Of a stretch of DNA of 10,601 nt, positions 1 through 7,732 are shown in pieces. A model generated the notes under the pieces. The model worked only from the letters and a program-made list of their open reading frames with translations. It made no database searches and was not told where the DNA came from. Source of the DNA: Acanthamoeba sp. SK_2022b (taxonomy: Eukaryota; Discosea; Longamoebia; Acanthamoebidae); assembly GCA_027943245.1 (NCBI GenBank), contig JANDJZ010001094.1:1-10601 (forward strand), read 5' to 3'. The number at the start of each line of letters is the position of its first letter. Position 1 is the stretch's first letter. The translations under genes were made by a program, and so were the position numbers.

Positions 1-45
1 GCTGCTGTCCTCTCTCTCCCGCGAGGAGAATGGACATTTAAAGGC

Positions 46-88
46 ATAAATAAATAAATAAATAAATACATAAAATAAATACATAAAA
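46..88. repeat. (TAAA)n microsatellite downstream of the SET gene
   Basis: Tandem TAAA/TACA units, AT-rich against a GC-rich background, starting about 14 nt past the stop codon of the SET-domain gene. It probably lies in its 3' UTR or just downstream. Positions 1-101 otherwise hold no coding sequence I can support. Confidence 0.9.
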
Positions 89-101
89 TCGTCATTTGGC
101 G

Positions 102-2704
102 CTACTGGAGAGGAACTGACGGTCGCGCTATCGACGACGACGTCGCCGCTTCTCCTGCGTTGGCGACGGCGGCCACGTGCTGGCCGTCGAGGAGGCGTAC
201 GTGCTCCCAGTCGATGCCGCGCTTCCGCACGTAGTCGGCCATCTGCTCGAAGCAGTGCCTGAGGTGCACGATGGCGCGCTTCTCCTCGTACAGCAGGGTG
301 CGGGCCATCTTGGCGTTGGCGGGCGCGCCGGCGTCCTCGATGAAGGCGGCGTCCTCCTCCATCGTCGACGAGTAGCCGCCGAGCCAGTGGTCGCAGCACC
401 GCACGAAGAGATCGTACATGGCCATCTCGTTCTCCTCGTCCACAAAGTAGGTCAGCTCCGGGGCCGCCGTGTGTCCCTTTGGGGCTCCGTCATCATTGTC
501 GGCGCTCGTCGGCGCGGCATCACCGACATCGGCAGCGAGCGAGTGAGGTGGCGCCGTCGGTTCAACGACATCGACCGATGATGATGGGTCGGGGTAGGTC
601 TCGGGCGGGTAGTGTTGGGTGGGCGGCGGCAGGCCGAGGGCCGAACACAGCTGGGCGGGGGAGAGGAGATACGCGCGGAACAGGTTGCACACGGCCGAGG
701 GAAACACATTCGCCTTCATATACACGCTCTCCCTGTAGGCCCGGAACGGGCGACCAACGTAACCAACAACACCACCACCACAACCACCATCACCGTAACG
801 GGCATCACCATTGACGTCATCACGCGACGCGGTGCCACACGCAGAAGAGAACGGATTGAGCTGCGCGCACTCGCCGGGGGACGGGGAGGAGGAGGAGGAC
901 GAAGAGGAGAAGGGGGAGGACGAAGGAGGCAGAGCTAACGCATGGGCGATGTTCCGCAGCGCGAGGAGCGACTGGACGTGGCGCCAATGGGCCGGGCCCA
1001 TGTGCTGCGTGGCAAAGGCCGGGACGGGGAGGTGGAACTCGTTCTGGGGGTTGTCCTTGAACACGAACCCGTAGTCCTCCAGGAAATTCCCGTTGGCCTT
1101 GTTCCCGTAGTGCGTGAAGACCTGCGCGTCCACCCACCAATTATCAATTAATTGACAATCGCCAACCAATCAACCATCGGCGCGCCCCCAAGCTTAAGGC
1201 GCAGGGCGTGCACCTGCTGGCCGGGCTGGTAGGTCGTCTTGGAGATGACCTTGAACGCCTCGGCGTCGCCGTCGTAGTAGTAGTGCGCCACCACCTCCCC
1301 GCCCCGCTCCGTGTGGTGGTTCAGCATGTCTGCCCTCATCGCCGAGACACCATCCAACGCCATCCAACGTTGATGAGCAAGGACACTCGCGAGGTAATGA
1401 GGACAGCACAGCACAGCACGAGCGAGCAAGTGGCGGGGGAGGAGGAGGAGGAGATCACCGGCGAGGGGCACGATGGCCGGCATGGTGTCGTCGCTGTCGA
1501 GCCAGTAGCCGCGGCTCCATATCTGCCCGCCTCCCCAAATGAGATTGGAGTGGGGGGGGGGGCAGGCGAGCCAATCAAGGACGGGGGAAGAGGGAGAGAT
1601 GGGAGAGAGAGAGTGGGGGGGGGCGTGGCGACCGTAGCAAAGGCCCACATGAGCTCGTCGCAGGTGTGCACCTTGGTGGAGAACATGTCCGGGCGCTCCT
1701 GCACCACACACCGTGAGATCAACCAATGCACCCAAGAGCGAATGGGGGGGGGGAGCGTCGAACGTGGAAGAGGGGGACGAGGTAGCCAAAGTAGAGGCGC
1801 ATCACGGAGATGCGCATGTTGCGGCTGTGCGGCAGAATGTCCGTGTGGGACTCCTCCAGCAACGCCAGGTCATCGCTGCCCCCCGACCCAACCCCACAAC
1901 CCACGCGCGCGCCCCCGATGACCGCGAGACAGGTGAGATTGGGGGGGGACCGCGCCACGGCTACGCGCTGGCTTAACGGGTGGGGCACGGCTACACGCGA
2001 CACACAACACGCGCCAGGGAAGGGAGGAACGAGTGTGCCGCACCTGCTCCAGAAGAAGGGCAGGTTGTAGGTCGTCGGAAGGAGACGTGAGCGCTGGAGT
2101 CAAAGACGTAAATCGTTTCGAATAAATAAATAAATAAATAAAAATAAATACAGATAGATAAATAAATAAAATCGATGACACGCATGCACGCACACGGGAG
2201 TGACGGGAGAGAAGAGGGGAGGGGTGTGGAGGATATGAAAGTAGGGGGCCCAGAAGGAGGAGGGCAGGTTCTTCTCGTAGAGGAGCAAGAGGGCGAGGGC
2301 CACCATGGGGTCGGCCACGATGGTGCCCTCCATGGCCGGCAGCACCTCCCGGACCACACGCGACTCGGTGGCCGTCGCCGCCGACAGGATGAGTTGTCGC
2401 GGCACCGACACCATCACTTCCTCTTCCTGCGAGCCCCCCCCCCAAACCATCACCACCACCATCATCACCGCCACAAGAAGACGCTCGCTCGTGAGCCCTC
2501 GTGTCTTGAGCACGCGGAGGGTGGGGTGGCCGCTGGGAGGGAAGGGGGTGGTACGTGGATGGGCACGGTGGCGCAGGTGCCTCGCCCCGTGAGAGGAAAG
2601 GTGGCCAGGCAGAACTTGACGTGATCGGGGCACGCCATATCGATTCCGTTTGCGGCGAGCCATGCATAGAAGCTCTCCACGGCGCGCCCCCGTTCGACTT
2701 CCAT
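102..2704 (-). CDS. SET-domain protein N-methyltransferase with RuBisCO-LSMT substrate-binding domain
   Basis: Predicted S-adenosylmethionine-dependent protein methyltransferase of the LSMT/SETD3/SETD6 class. Proposed exons on the minus strand: 2704-2555, 2426-about 2205, 2093-2044, 1875-1764, 1698-1633, 1522-1459, 1329-1214, 1121-940 and 732-102 (the last two may be one exon). Seen in order: GRG (residues 40-42), a VPRQLILS strand, LALLLLYEKNLPSSFWAPY, LPTTYNLPFFWS, a helix ending ELMWAFAT followed by WSRGYW, then VPLADMLNH (about 218-226, rebuilt across a phase-1 intron), GQQVFTHYGNKAN (the Y of YGNK is the family's catalytic tyrosine, about 265) and EDYGFVFKDNP. The C-terminal lobe has ENE and a YSSTMEED motif followed by EKRAI, matching the LSMT substrate-binding domain. 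All junctions agree in phase; only the donor after exon 2 is unclear (2205, 2196 or 2190). Length is about 530 aa if the poly-Ser stretch is spliced out, about 599 aa if not. The substrate cannot be read from sequence; a ribosomal protein, actin or other cytosolic or nuclear protein is possible. Confidence 0.88.
733..939 (-). other. Probable intron (or poly-Ser/Gly linker) in the SET-domain gene
   Basis: The reading frame stays open here and would encode a low-complexity Ser/Pro/Gly stretch that is absent from the family. A donor GC|GTTAGC after NIAHA and an acceptor CCTACAG|GG before ESVYMKANVFP are both phase 2. Removing the segment places ESVYMKANVFPSAVCNLFRAY directly after the helix LLALRNIAHA, as in SETD3-type proteins. 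I favour an intron of 207 nt, which is divisible by three and would explain the open frame; cDNA is needed to decide. Confidence 0.55.
2121..2171. repeat. (TAAA)n microsatellite inside an intron
   Basis: About 50 nt of TAAA units with GATA interruptions, within the intron between exons 2 and 3 of the SET-domain gene. It is the same motif as at the 3' flank of this gene. The translated YLFIYLF-like frame is a repeat artefact, since the family's LPTTYNLPFFWS segment resumes only after it. Confidence 0.85.
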
Positions 2705-2949
2705 GGCTCCTCCTCAACGTTGCTCTGATGCAGTTGGTTTTCCTCTTTTTTCTTTTTGTTTTCTCTCCAATTTTGGGTGCAAGTGGTGCTGGACAGCTGG
2801 ACATGGACTGACGGCGTGCCAGGTGGGCCTCTGAGACAGACATGACGTGTGATCATCTCACTGTTCACTCCCAAGCTTTGGGCTTGAGCTTGCCAAGAGC
2901 ACAACAACCCATGTCCAGAGAGAGAATGAATGTTGATGCTGTTTTCATG
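2705..2949. other. Intergenic: 3' flank of the unknown gene and promoter/5' UTR of the SET gene
   Basis: This holds 245 bp between the stop of the upstream minus-strand gene (2950-2952) and the ATG of the SET-domain gene (2702-2704). On the minus strand a purine-rich stretch (about 2743-2766) precedes the start, which sits in a favourable context (GGAGCCATGG). I see no TATA box, RNA gene or repeat that I would call with confidence. Confidence 0.5.
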
Positions 2950-3986
2950 TCAGTGGAGATGGGTGACAGAAGAGAAGCAGGAGGAAGAAGCCTGTGCAAC
3001 GAAGGAGTTTCGAGAGGCGAGGCGGAGGAGGTAGGCAAGAAGGAGAGGGCTTCCTGGCGGCACAAGTGCCTCACGGAAGAGTGAACGGGAAAGGCTGGTG
3101 AGATGCTCGTGGCAGCTATGGCGGTCGGCGTGGTCCTCAGCTTCCCCAACCATGTCGTCCTGACAGCTTTCTCCCCAGTAAGGAAGCAGCTGCTCGACGA
3201 GGCGGAACATGAAGCAGGTGTTCTCTTGCCAGGGCGAGGGAACGTCACTCTGGTTCGCCATCGTCTCCGTGTCTCGAAGAGCAATTCGAAGGGCAGTGAG
3301 GACAGAGCTGTGCACGATGCCGAAAGCGTGAGAGAGCGTCACGACCATCGTCGCCAGCTGCGTCCTCAAGTCAGCAGGCTCTCTGCTGCTAGAAGAGAGC
3401 GGAGGCATGAGAGGGGAGCTGTTCCATATAAAAGGAGACACAAACGAACCTTGGCTCGTCTGGCCAGCGCCATGCAGAGATCTTGTCCAAAGTATCGGTG
3501 ATGAGCCGGTGCAGCAGCTTACGTGCGCTGACTCGGAGAGGCAACTGCGGCGAGCCGTGGACAGGGACAAGCAGGGCGGTGAACACCGACTGGCCACAGC
3601 GAAGTTCTTCTGCCGATCGGGCAGTTAAGAGCAGCTCGCAAACGTCTTGCAGCGAGCGAAGGAGCTTGTGTTCGGGCAAAGTGGAAGGGCTGTAATCAGC
3701 TTCTCTGCCTTGGGGACAGAGAGGAAGTGTCTCCATGCGCCCACCGGGTCTAATGCCGTAGCGCAGGATTGCACTTATCTGTGCAACTGGTGCCACCACG
3801 GCTGGGGGTAACTCCTCACCCTGTGGGCAGCGGTTGGCACGGTGAAGCGGGCAGGGAGAAAGGGGAGCAGCGTACGGGCTGTTGCTTCTTGCGACTGTGG
3901 TTGAGTTTGGCTCGAACAAGCGCGAAAGCAACAAGCACCATCAGTCGCCGGGATGGTGAACGACGAAGGGCAGCGTGGCTGTTCAT
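2950..3986 (-). CDS. Hypothetical helical protein divergent from Ku70
   Basis: I do not recognise this gene. Preferred model on the minus strand: exon 1 3986-3876 (37 codons), exon 2 3820-3450, exon 3 3388-2950, giving about 306 aa. The intron 3875-3821 is 55 nt with GTACGC donor and CCCACAG acceptor, both phase 0. The intron 3449-3389 is 61 nt with AAG|GTTCGT donor and TTCTAG acceptor, both phase 2. An alternative without the first intron starts at 3934 (MLLSRLFEP) and gives 307 aa; a start at 3941 is also possible. The middle and C-terminal parts are rich in Leu/Ala and look like consecutive amphipathic helices, for example KLLRSLQDVCELLLTARS, SVLTALRIALRD and LLLAYLLRLASR, as in HEAT/ARM-like scaffolds. 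There is no signal peptide, catalytic motif or metal site. Phase-consistent splicing and clean termination support a real gene; function is unknown. Confidence 0.68.
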
Positions 3987-4117
3987 GACCAGCCGCTTGC
4001 TCTTGATTCCGAGCGCATCGCGCGTAGCCACTACTCTCGCGTTGCCTGCGCTTTGGGACGGCTGACGAAAAGAAAAATTATAGGAAAAGAAAAAGGCGCA
4101 TTTGTTGGTCAAACAGG
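3987..4117. promoter_or_regulatory. Candidate bidirectional promoter between Ku70 and the divergent gene
   Basis: Only about 131 bp (or 183 bp with the shorter gene-2 start) separate the two divergent start codons, so both promoters must lie here or overlap the first exons. The part next to Ku70 is A-rich, with AAAAATTATAGGAAAAG around 4073-4089, a possible TATA-like or initiator region about 30-40 nt before the Ku70 ATG. The rest is GC-rich without a clear motif. Function is inferred from layout. Confidence 0.45.
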
Positions 4118-7100
4118 ATGATGTGGGATGACCCCTTTGGCGAACAAGAAGACGAGCTAGGAGTCGAGCTCGATGAGCAAAACGAAGATGCAGAGGTACC
4201 AAATTTTGCATGTCTGGTTGGGATTTTGAGTGGTCTTTTCTCACTTACCTGCGTTATCACCTCCCCCAGCTTTTCTTTGCCAACAAGGGTACCCTGCTCC
4301 TTCGTGCACAGCATGCAGCTTGCGCCTCTCAACTGTTCTCACGGCCTTCTCCACACAAGATTGCATTATCTTTTTGATTGACTGCCAGGAGTCGATGTTC
4401 GAGCGCAACGACCGAGGCGAAATACCCTTCCACAACGCCGTGAAGTGCGCCATCGCCACCCTCACCGACAAGATCATCTCAAGCGAAAACGATTTGGTGG
4501 GTGTGTGCTTTTACGGCACGGTACGCGCTCTGCGCGGTTGTCCGCCACCGGCCTGCTGTCTTCTTCGTATGAACTCTGAAGCGTGCTCTTCTCTTCCTCT
4601 CTCTCTCTTTCTCTCTCGCTCTACCTCTGTCTCGTGCAGGAGAACAAGAACAATCCTTGAAGGCATCTACGTCCTGCAGGAACTGGACGTGCCTGATGCG
4701 CAGCGCATCATGGACCTCGAAGGCCTACTCCGTACCTACCATGACCATGATCAATCTCTCTCTCTCTCTCCTCACGCCCAACATGTGCAGTCTGCCGCTC
4801 ACGCTCGACGCACACACTCCTCCGAACGCCTCAGGAAGGGAGAGCTTTACGCCATTTGGACACTTTAGCGCCGACTTCCCGTTCTGCGACGCGCTGTGGA
4901 CGTGCTCGACCATGTTTTCCAACTGGTGTCTATGAGCGTCCTCGCGAGCGCAGCTGCCGCTTTGCGCGTGCTGATCCTCTGCTCTCCTCTCTCTCCTCTC
5001 TCCTCTCTCCTCTCTCTCGATATGTCCAGCGCGGTGAAGGTGAGCCACAAGCGTATCTTCCTCTTCACCAACGAGGACGACCCCAATGCCGCCAACAAGA
5101 ACCTGCGCGAGCAGAGCTTCCAGAGGGCCAAGGTTTCATCATCGCACATATCTCCACCAACCACTCACCACCACCACCACCACCACCACCACCACCACCA
5201 ACCCTCCTTTCTGCTGTACGCGTGCGCACTCCTCTCTCGGCCAGGATCTCATGGAACTCGGCATCGACATTGAGCTCTTCTCGATGAACAAGCCCGGAGA
5301 GAGCTTTGACCCGTCCCGCTTCTACCAGGCACGCCCTGATGACCTTCACCCCCCCTCTCCCACGCTGTCATAGCTGCAGCTGACCGATGTGCTTGCGACG
5401 CGCGCAGAACATCATCTCTGTCAGCGAGGACGAGGACACGGGCACTGTCAACTTTGACGCCAGCTCCAAGTTCGAGGAGCTCCGCGCGCGAGTGCGTCGA
5501 AAGGAGTTCAAGAAGAGAGCCATCAACCGGCTGTCCCTTCTCTTCGGCGAGGACGTCGAAATATCGGTGCGCCTGTACGAGCGATCCTTCTCCCTCGCCC
5601 CTTCATAGCTGCCTGCTCGCTGTTGCCATTCGAGGAGAGAGAGAGAGAGAGAGAGAGAAGTGCTGAGGCGTGGATGGGGACAGGTACAATCTGGTGCAGC
5701 CCACCAAGAAGGGCAACTTCGTGTGGCTGGACGCCAAGACCAACCAGCCTTTGAAGAGCGTGACCAAATGGGTCTGCGCCGACACAGGTGCGGCGCGCCG
5801 AGTGGCCATTTTTTGCGTGCTCGGCTCGGCTCGGCCCACGCTTACGTCGATGTGCGCGTGGACGGCTCATTCATGAATGTGCTGCACGCGCAGGCACCTT
5901 GCTGATGGACTCGCAGATCAAGTACGCCTTTCCTTTCGGCGGCGCCAAGGTGGTGTTTGACAAGGAGGAGGCCATCCAAGTCAAGACCTTCGACAAGAAG
6001 GGACTGCGCCTCGTGGGCTTCAAGCCGCGTTCGGCCGTCAAGCCCTATTTGAACCTGTCCCACTCGAGCTTCATCTACCCCGACGAGCAGGCACGCCCCC
6101 GCTCTCTTGCGCGCGTGCTGCACGAGGCCTTTGCTAGCGATTTGGTGGGTGGGCTCACGCGTGTCTCGCGTGTCTCGCATGTCTCGCGTGTCTCGCGTGC
6201 CCTGTCTCTCCACGCCGCGCATTCGTCCACGTCAGCAAGTCCAAGGCAGCACCGTCGCCTTTGCAGCCCTGCTGGACCGGCTGCTCGCCTCGGACAAGGT
6301 CGGGATCTGTCTGTGGACCCGGCGCAGCAACACGCCTCCCAGGCTCGTCGCGCTCGTGCCCCAGGTAATGCCCCCCCCCCCGCACACGCGCACGCGCGCA
6401 CAGGAGGCCTTCCCTCACCCGCTGCGCCGCCAGGAGGAGGAAGTGGACGAGGACGGGCTGCAGGTCAACCCTCCTGGCTTTCATCTCATTCCCCTGCCCT
6501 TCTCCGACGACATCAGGGAGATCGCCATCGAGCCCCAGCCTGCAGGTACCCGCCCCCCCCACTCTGCGCTGGGCCAACTGCGGGCAAGCGTTATCGGTAA
6601 GGCGCTCGCCTCCTCATCGACTGGACTCTCTTCCCCCCCCCCATCTCGCAGTATCGCCGGAGCAGGTGATCAAAGCGAAGAAGCTCGTCAAGGCGCTCCG
6701 CATCAACTTTGATAGCCGAAGCTTCGAGAACCCCTGTACGTATATATATACTAACCACTTCTCTCTCTCTCTCTCTCTGCGTGCTTGTGTGCTGGTGTGC
6801 CTGCACTTGTTCGCTTCCGCGCGCGAGCGTAGAGCAATGGCCAACCCTGTTTGCGGCGTCGTCTGGCCAATAGCACTGCAGAGGCACTACGCCAACTTGC
6901 AAGCGCTGGCGCTCGACCGGGACACCGTAGAGGAGACCCCCGACTACCTGCTCCCGGACACCGAAGGAATGGAAAACGTACGCCGCTTGCCCTGCTGCTC
7001 CTCGCGAGACTGCGAGTTTGTTCGTGTCCGTGTCCACGTGGCGTTGGTGTTGGTGCACTCACTTCCTCTTCTCGCCCGAACGTTTCCCGCTCTCTGCTCG

Positions 7101-7575
7101 GTCACAAGTTCGCCGCGCTGGTCAACGAATTCAAAGAGGCGGTCTTCTCCTCCGACTACGACGAGCTGCGGGCGGCGAACGCGAAGAAGACCGGGGGGAA
7201 GCGCAAGAGAGAGGCGGGCGAGGAGGACTCGGGGGAAGGCGACAGCGAGCGCCCTGCGAAAAAGGCCGCTGCTGTCGTCGACGCTGCGTACGTCGAGGAG
7301 CTCCGCCAGGCGGACAACGTACGTTGCCAACCGCGTGCCCCTCCTCATGTGATCGATCACGCCTCCCCCCCCCAATCATTTGCTCATCGGCGTTGTGTGG
7401 GGGTGGGGTTCTCTTCTCCCAGTTGAGCAAGCTCACCGTGCCGCAGATCAAGTCGTTCCTCCGCCAGTGCGGAGTCGCTGCGTCGGCCACGCTGCGCAAG
7501 CCACAGCTGCTGGAACTGCTCCAGATCCATTTGGCCGAACAGCAGGCCAAGGCGACCAAGGAGGAGCCATCTTGA
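4118..7575 (+). CDS. Ku70: Ku70, DNA end-binding subunit of the NHEJ Ku heterodimer
   Basis: With Ku80, Ku70 threads onto broken DNA ends in the nucleus and recruits the non-homologous end-joining machinery; it also acts at telomeres in many eukaryotes. Exons: 4118-about 4232, 4360-4520, 4640-4731, 4835-4925, 5030-5132, 5245-5328, 5408-5574, 5684-5787, 5894-6090, 6236-6364, 6434-6545, 6652-6735, 6874-6977, 7109-7318, 7423-7575; about 634 aa. Seen: an acidic N-terminus; a vWA-like domain from DCIIFLID through CFYGT, GIYVLQELD, SHKRIFLFTNEDDP and NIISVSEDED; the Ku core with YNLVQPTKKGNFVWL, GLRLVGFKPRSAVKPY, FIYPDEQ, RLVALVPQ and NPPGFHLIPLPFSDD; the arm with SFENPSLQRHYANLQALAL; a basic KRKR plus RPAKKA region (nuclear-localisation-like); and a SAP domain (LSKLTVPQIKSFLRQCG). 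Oddities: two GC-AG introns, an unresolved first junction (donor 4195, 4211, 4229 or 4232), and one surplus base in exon 3 that breaks the frame. Identity is firm; exon 1-3 details are not. Confidence 0.96.
4587..4620. repeat. CT-rich tract in Ku70 intron 2
   Basis: A near-perfect CT/CTT microsatellite upstream of the acceptor at 4637-4639. It serves as an extended polypyrimidine tract. Similar tracts occur in intron 3 (4754-4772) and intron 4 (4979-5019, CTCTCCT units). Confidence 0.8.
4640..4662 (+). other. Frame break at the start of Ku70 exon 3
   Basis: Exon 2 ends in phase 0 after CFYGT at 4520. After the acceptor GTGCAG at 4637-4639, the next codons read ENKNN, matching the acidic/basic segment that follows FYGT in Ku70 proteins, but then hit CCT TGA. 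The conserved continuation LEGIYVLQELD starts at 4656, one base out of frame, and is in phase with every later exon. One base around 4655 is therefore surplus. This could be a sequencing indel, an allelic lesion or a misjudged splice site. Confidence 0.7.
5166..5200. repeat. (CAC)n trinucleotide repeat in Ku70 intron 5
   Basis: Nearly twelve CAC units between the donor after QRAK (5132) and the acceptor at 5242-5244. A polyhistidine, poly-Thr or poly-Pro reading is an artefact, because it interrupts the conserved junction QRAK-DLMELGIDIELF. Confidence 0.85.
5329..5407 (+). other. Ku70 intron 6, apparent GC-AG intron
   Basis: The exon ends SRFYQ with CAG|GCACGCCC and the next exon begins CGCGCAG|AAC (NIISVSEDED), both phase 0. 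No GT in the interval gives a phase-compatible junction before the in-frame TAG at 5371-5373, so a GC donor is the only workable choice. The join gives FYQNIISVSEDED, matching the family without a gap. Confidence 0.8.
5634..5659. repeat. (GA)n microsatellite in Ku70 intron 7
   Basis: About thirteen GA units close to the 3' end of intron 7 (5575-5683). Unlike the CT tracts, this puts purines on the transcript strand near the acceptor, so the intron lacks a normal polypyrimidine tract there. Confidence 0.85.
6091..6235 (+). other. Ku70 intron 9, apparent GC-AG intron
   Basis: The exon ends FIYPDEQ with CAG|GCACGCCC and the next begins GTCAG|CAAGTC (QVQGSTVAFAALL), both phase 0. The spacing between YPDE and GST then matches other Ku70 proteins exactly. 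A GT donor at 6115-6116 is also phase-compatible but would insert eight residues (ARPRSLAR). The donor octamer is the same as in intron 6. Confidence 0.7.
6161..6196. repeat. Tandem 9-bp repeat in Ku70 intron 9
   Basis: Four head-to-tail copies of GTGTCTCGC, the third differing only in its first base (ATGTCTCGC), within the GC-AG intron. It is followed by a partial copy. Confidence 0.9.
6741..6778. repeat. TA and CT dinucleotide runs in Ku70 intron 12
   Basis: A short (TA)5 run at 6741-6750, just after the donor, then ten CT units at 6759-6778. Both lie inside the intron between FENP and the SLQRHYANL exon. Confidence 0.85.
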
Positions 7576-7732
7576 ACAACATGTACAACGGTCGGCCAGT
7601 GCCTGTGTGCCCGGCCTCACCACACTCAATAATTAGTGGCCCAAGCGATCGTAATGATCACATGCAGCACCTTTTTTGGCCAACGGTCGGCCAAGGGCGG
7701 CTACGCGTAGAGACGGTCGTGTGTAGCGCGAC
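7576..7732. promoter_or_regulatory. Ku70-lipase intergenic region with direct repeat and hairpin
   Basis: This 157 bp must hold the Ku70 3' UTR/poly(A) region and the lipase promoter. A 13-bp direct repeat, CAACGGTCGGCCA, occurs at 7586-7598 and 7681-7693. The second copy lies in an inverted repeat TTGGCC...GGCCAA (about 7676-7694, 7-nt loop) after a T6 run. A short AT patch (AATAATTAG) lies near 7627-7635. Any regulatory role is a guess. Confidence 0.4.

Noticed and set aside
177..581. Plus-strand open frame of 134 codons antisense to the SET gene C-terminus
   Set aside because: It has no family features, while the minus-strand frame shows clear LSMT-type motifs; open antisense frames are expected in GC-rich coding DNA.
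2100..2170. Tyr/Phe/Leu/Ile-rich hydrophobic stretch on the minus strand resembling a transmembrane segment
   Set aside because: It is the TAAA microsatellite inside an intron; the SET-protein segments on both sides are continuous in the family.
1870..2907. 345-codon minus-strand frame over the SET gene 5' half
   Set aside because: It crosses several introns and is out of frame with the SET motifs; composition is low-complexity Pro/Ser/Arg.
5086..5210. Polyhistidine or poly-Thr tract as a protein feature
   Set aside because: The CAC repeat is intronic; QRAK joins DLMELGIDIELF in phase 0 around it.
6155..6200. Short direct repeats as a CRISPR-like array
   Set aside because: Copies are 9 bp, directly adjacent without spacers, and inside a eukaryotic intron: an ordinary minisatellite.
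7576..7732. tRNA or small RNA gene in the Ku70-lipase gap
   Set aside because: I found no cloverleaf, A/B box pair or other RNA signature; only a direct repeat and a weak hairpin.
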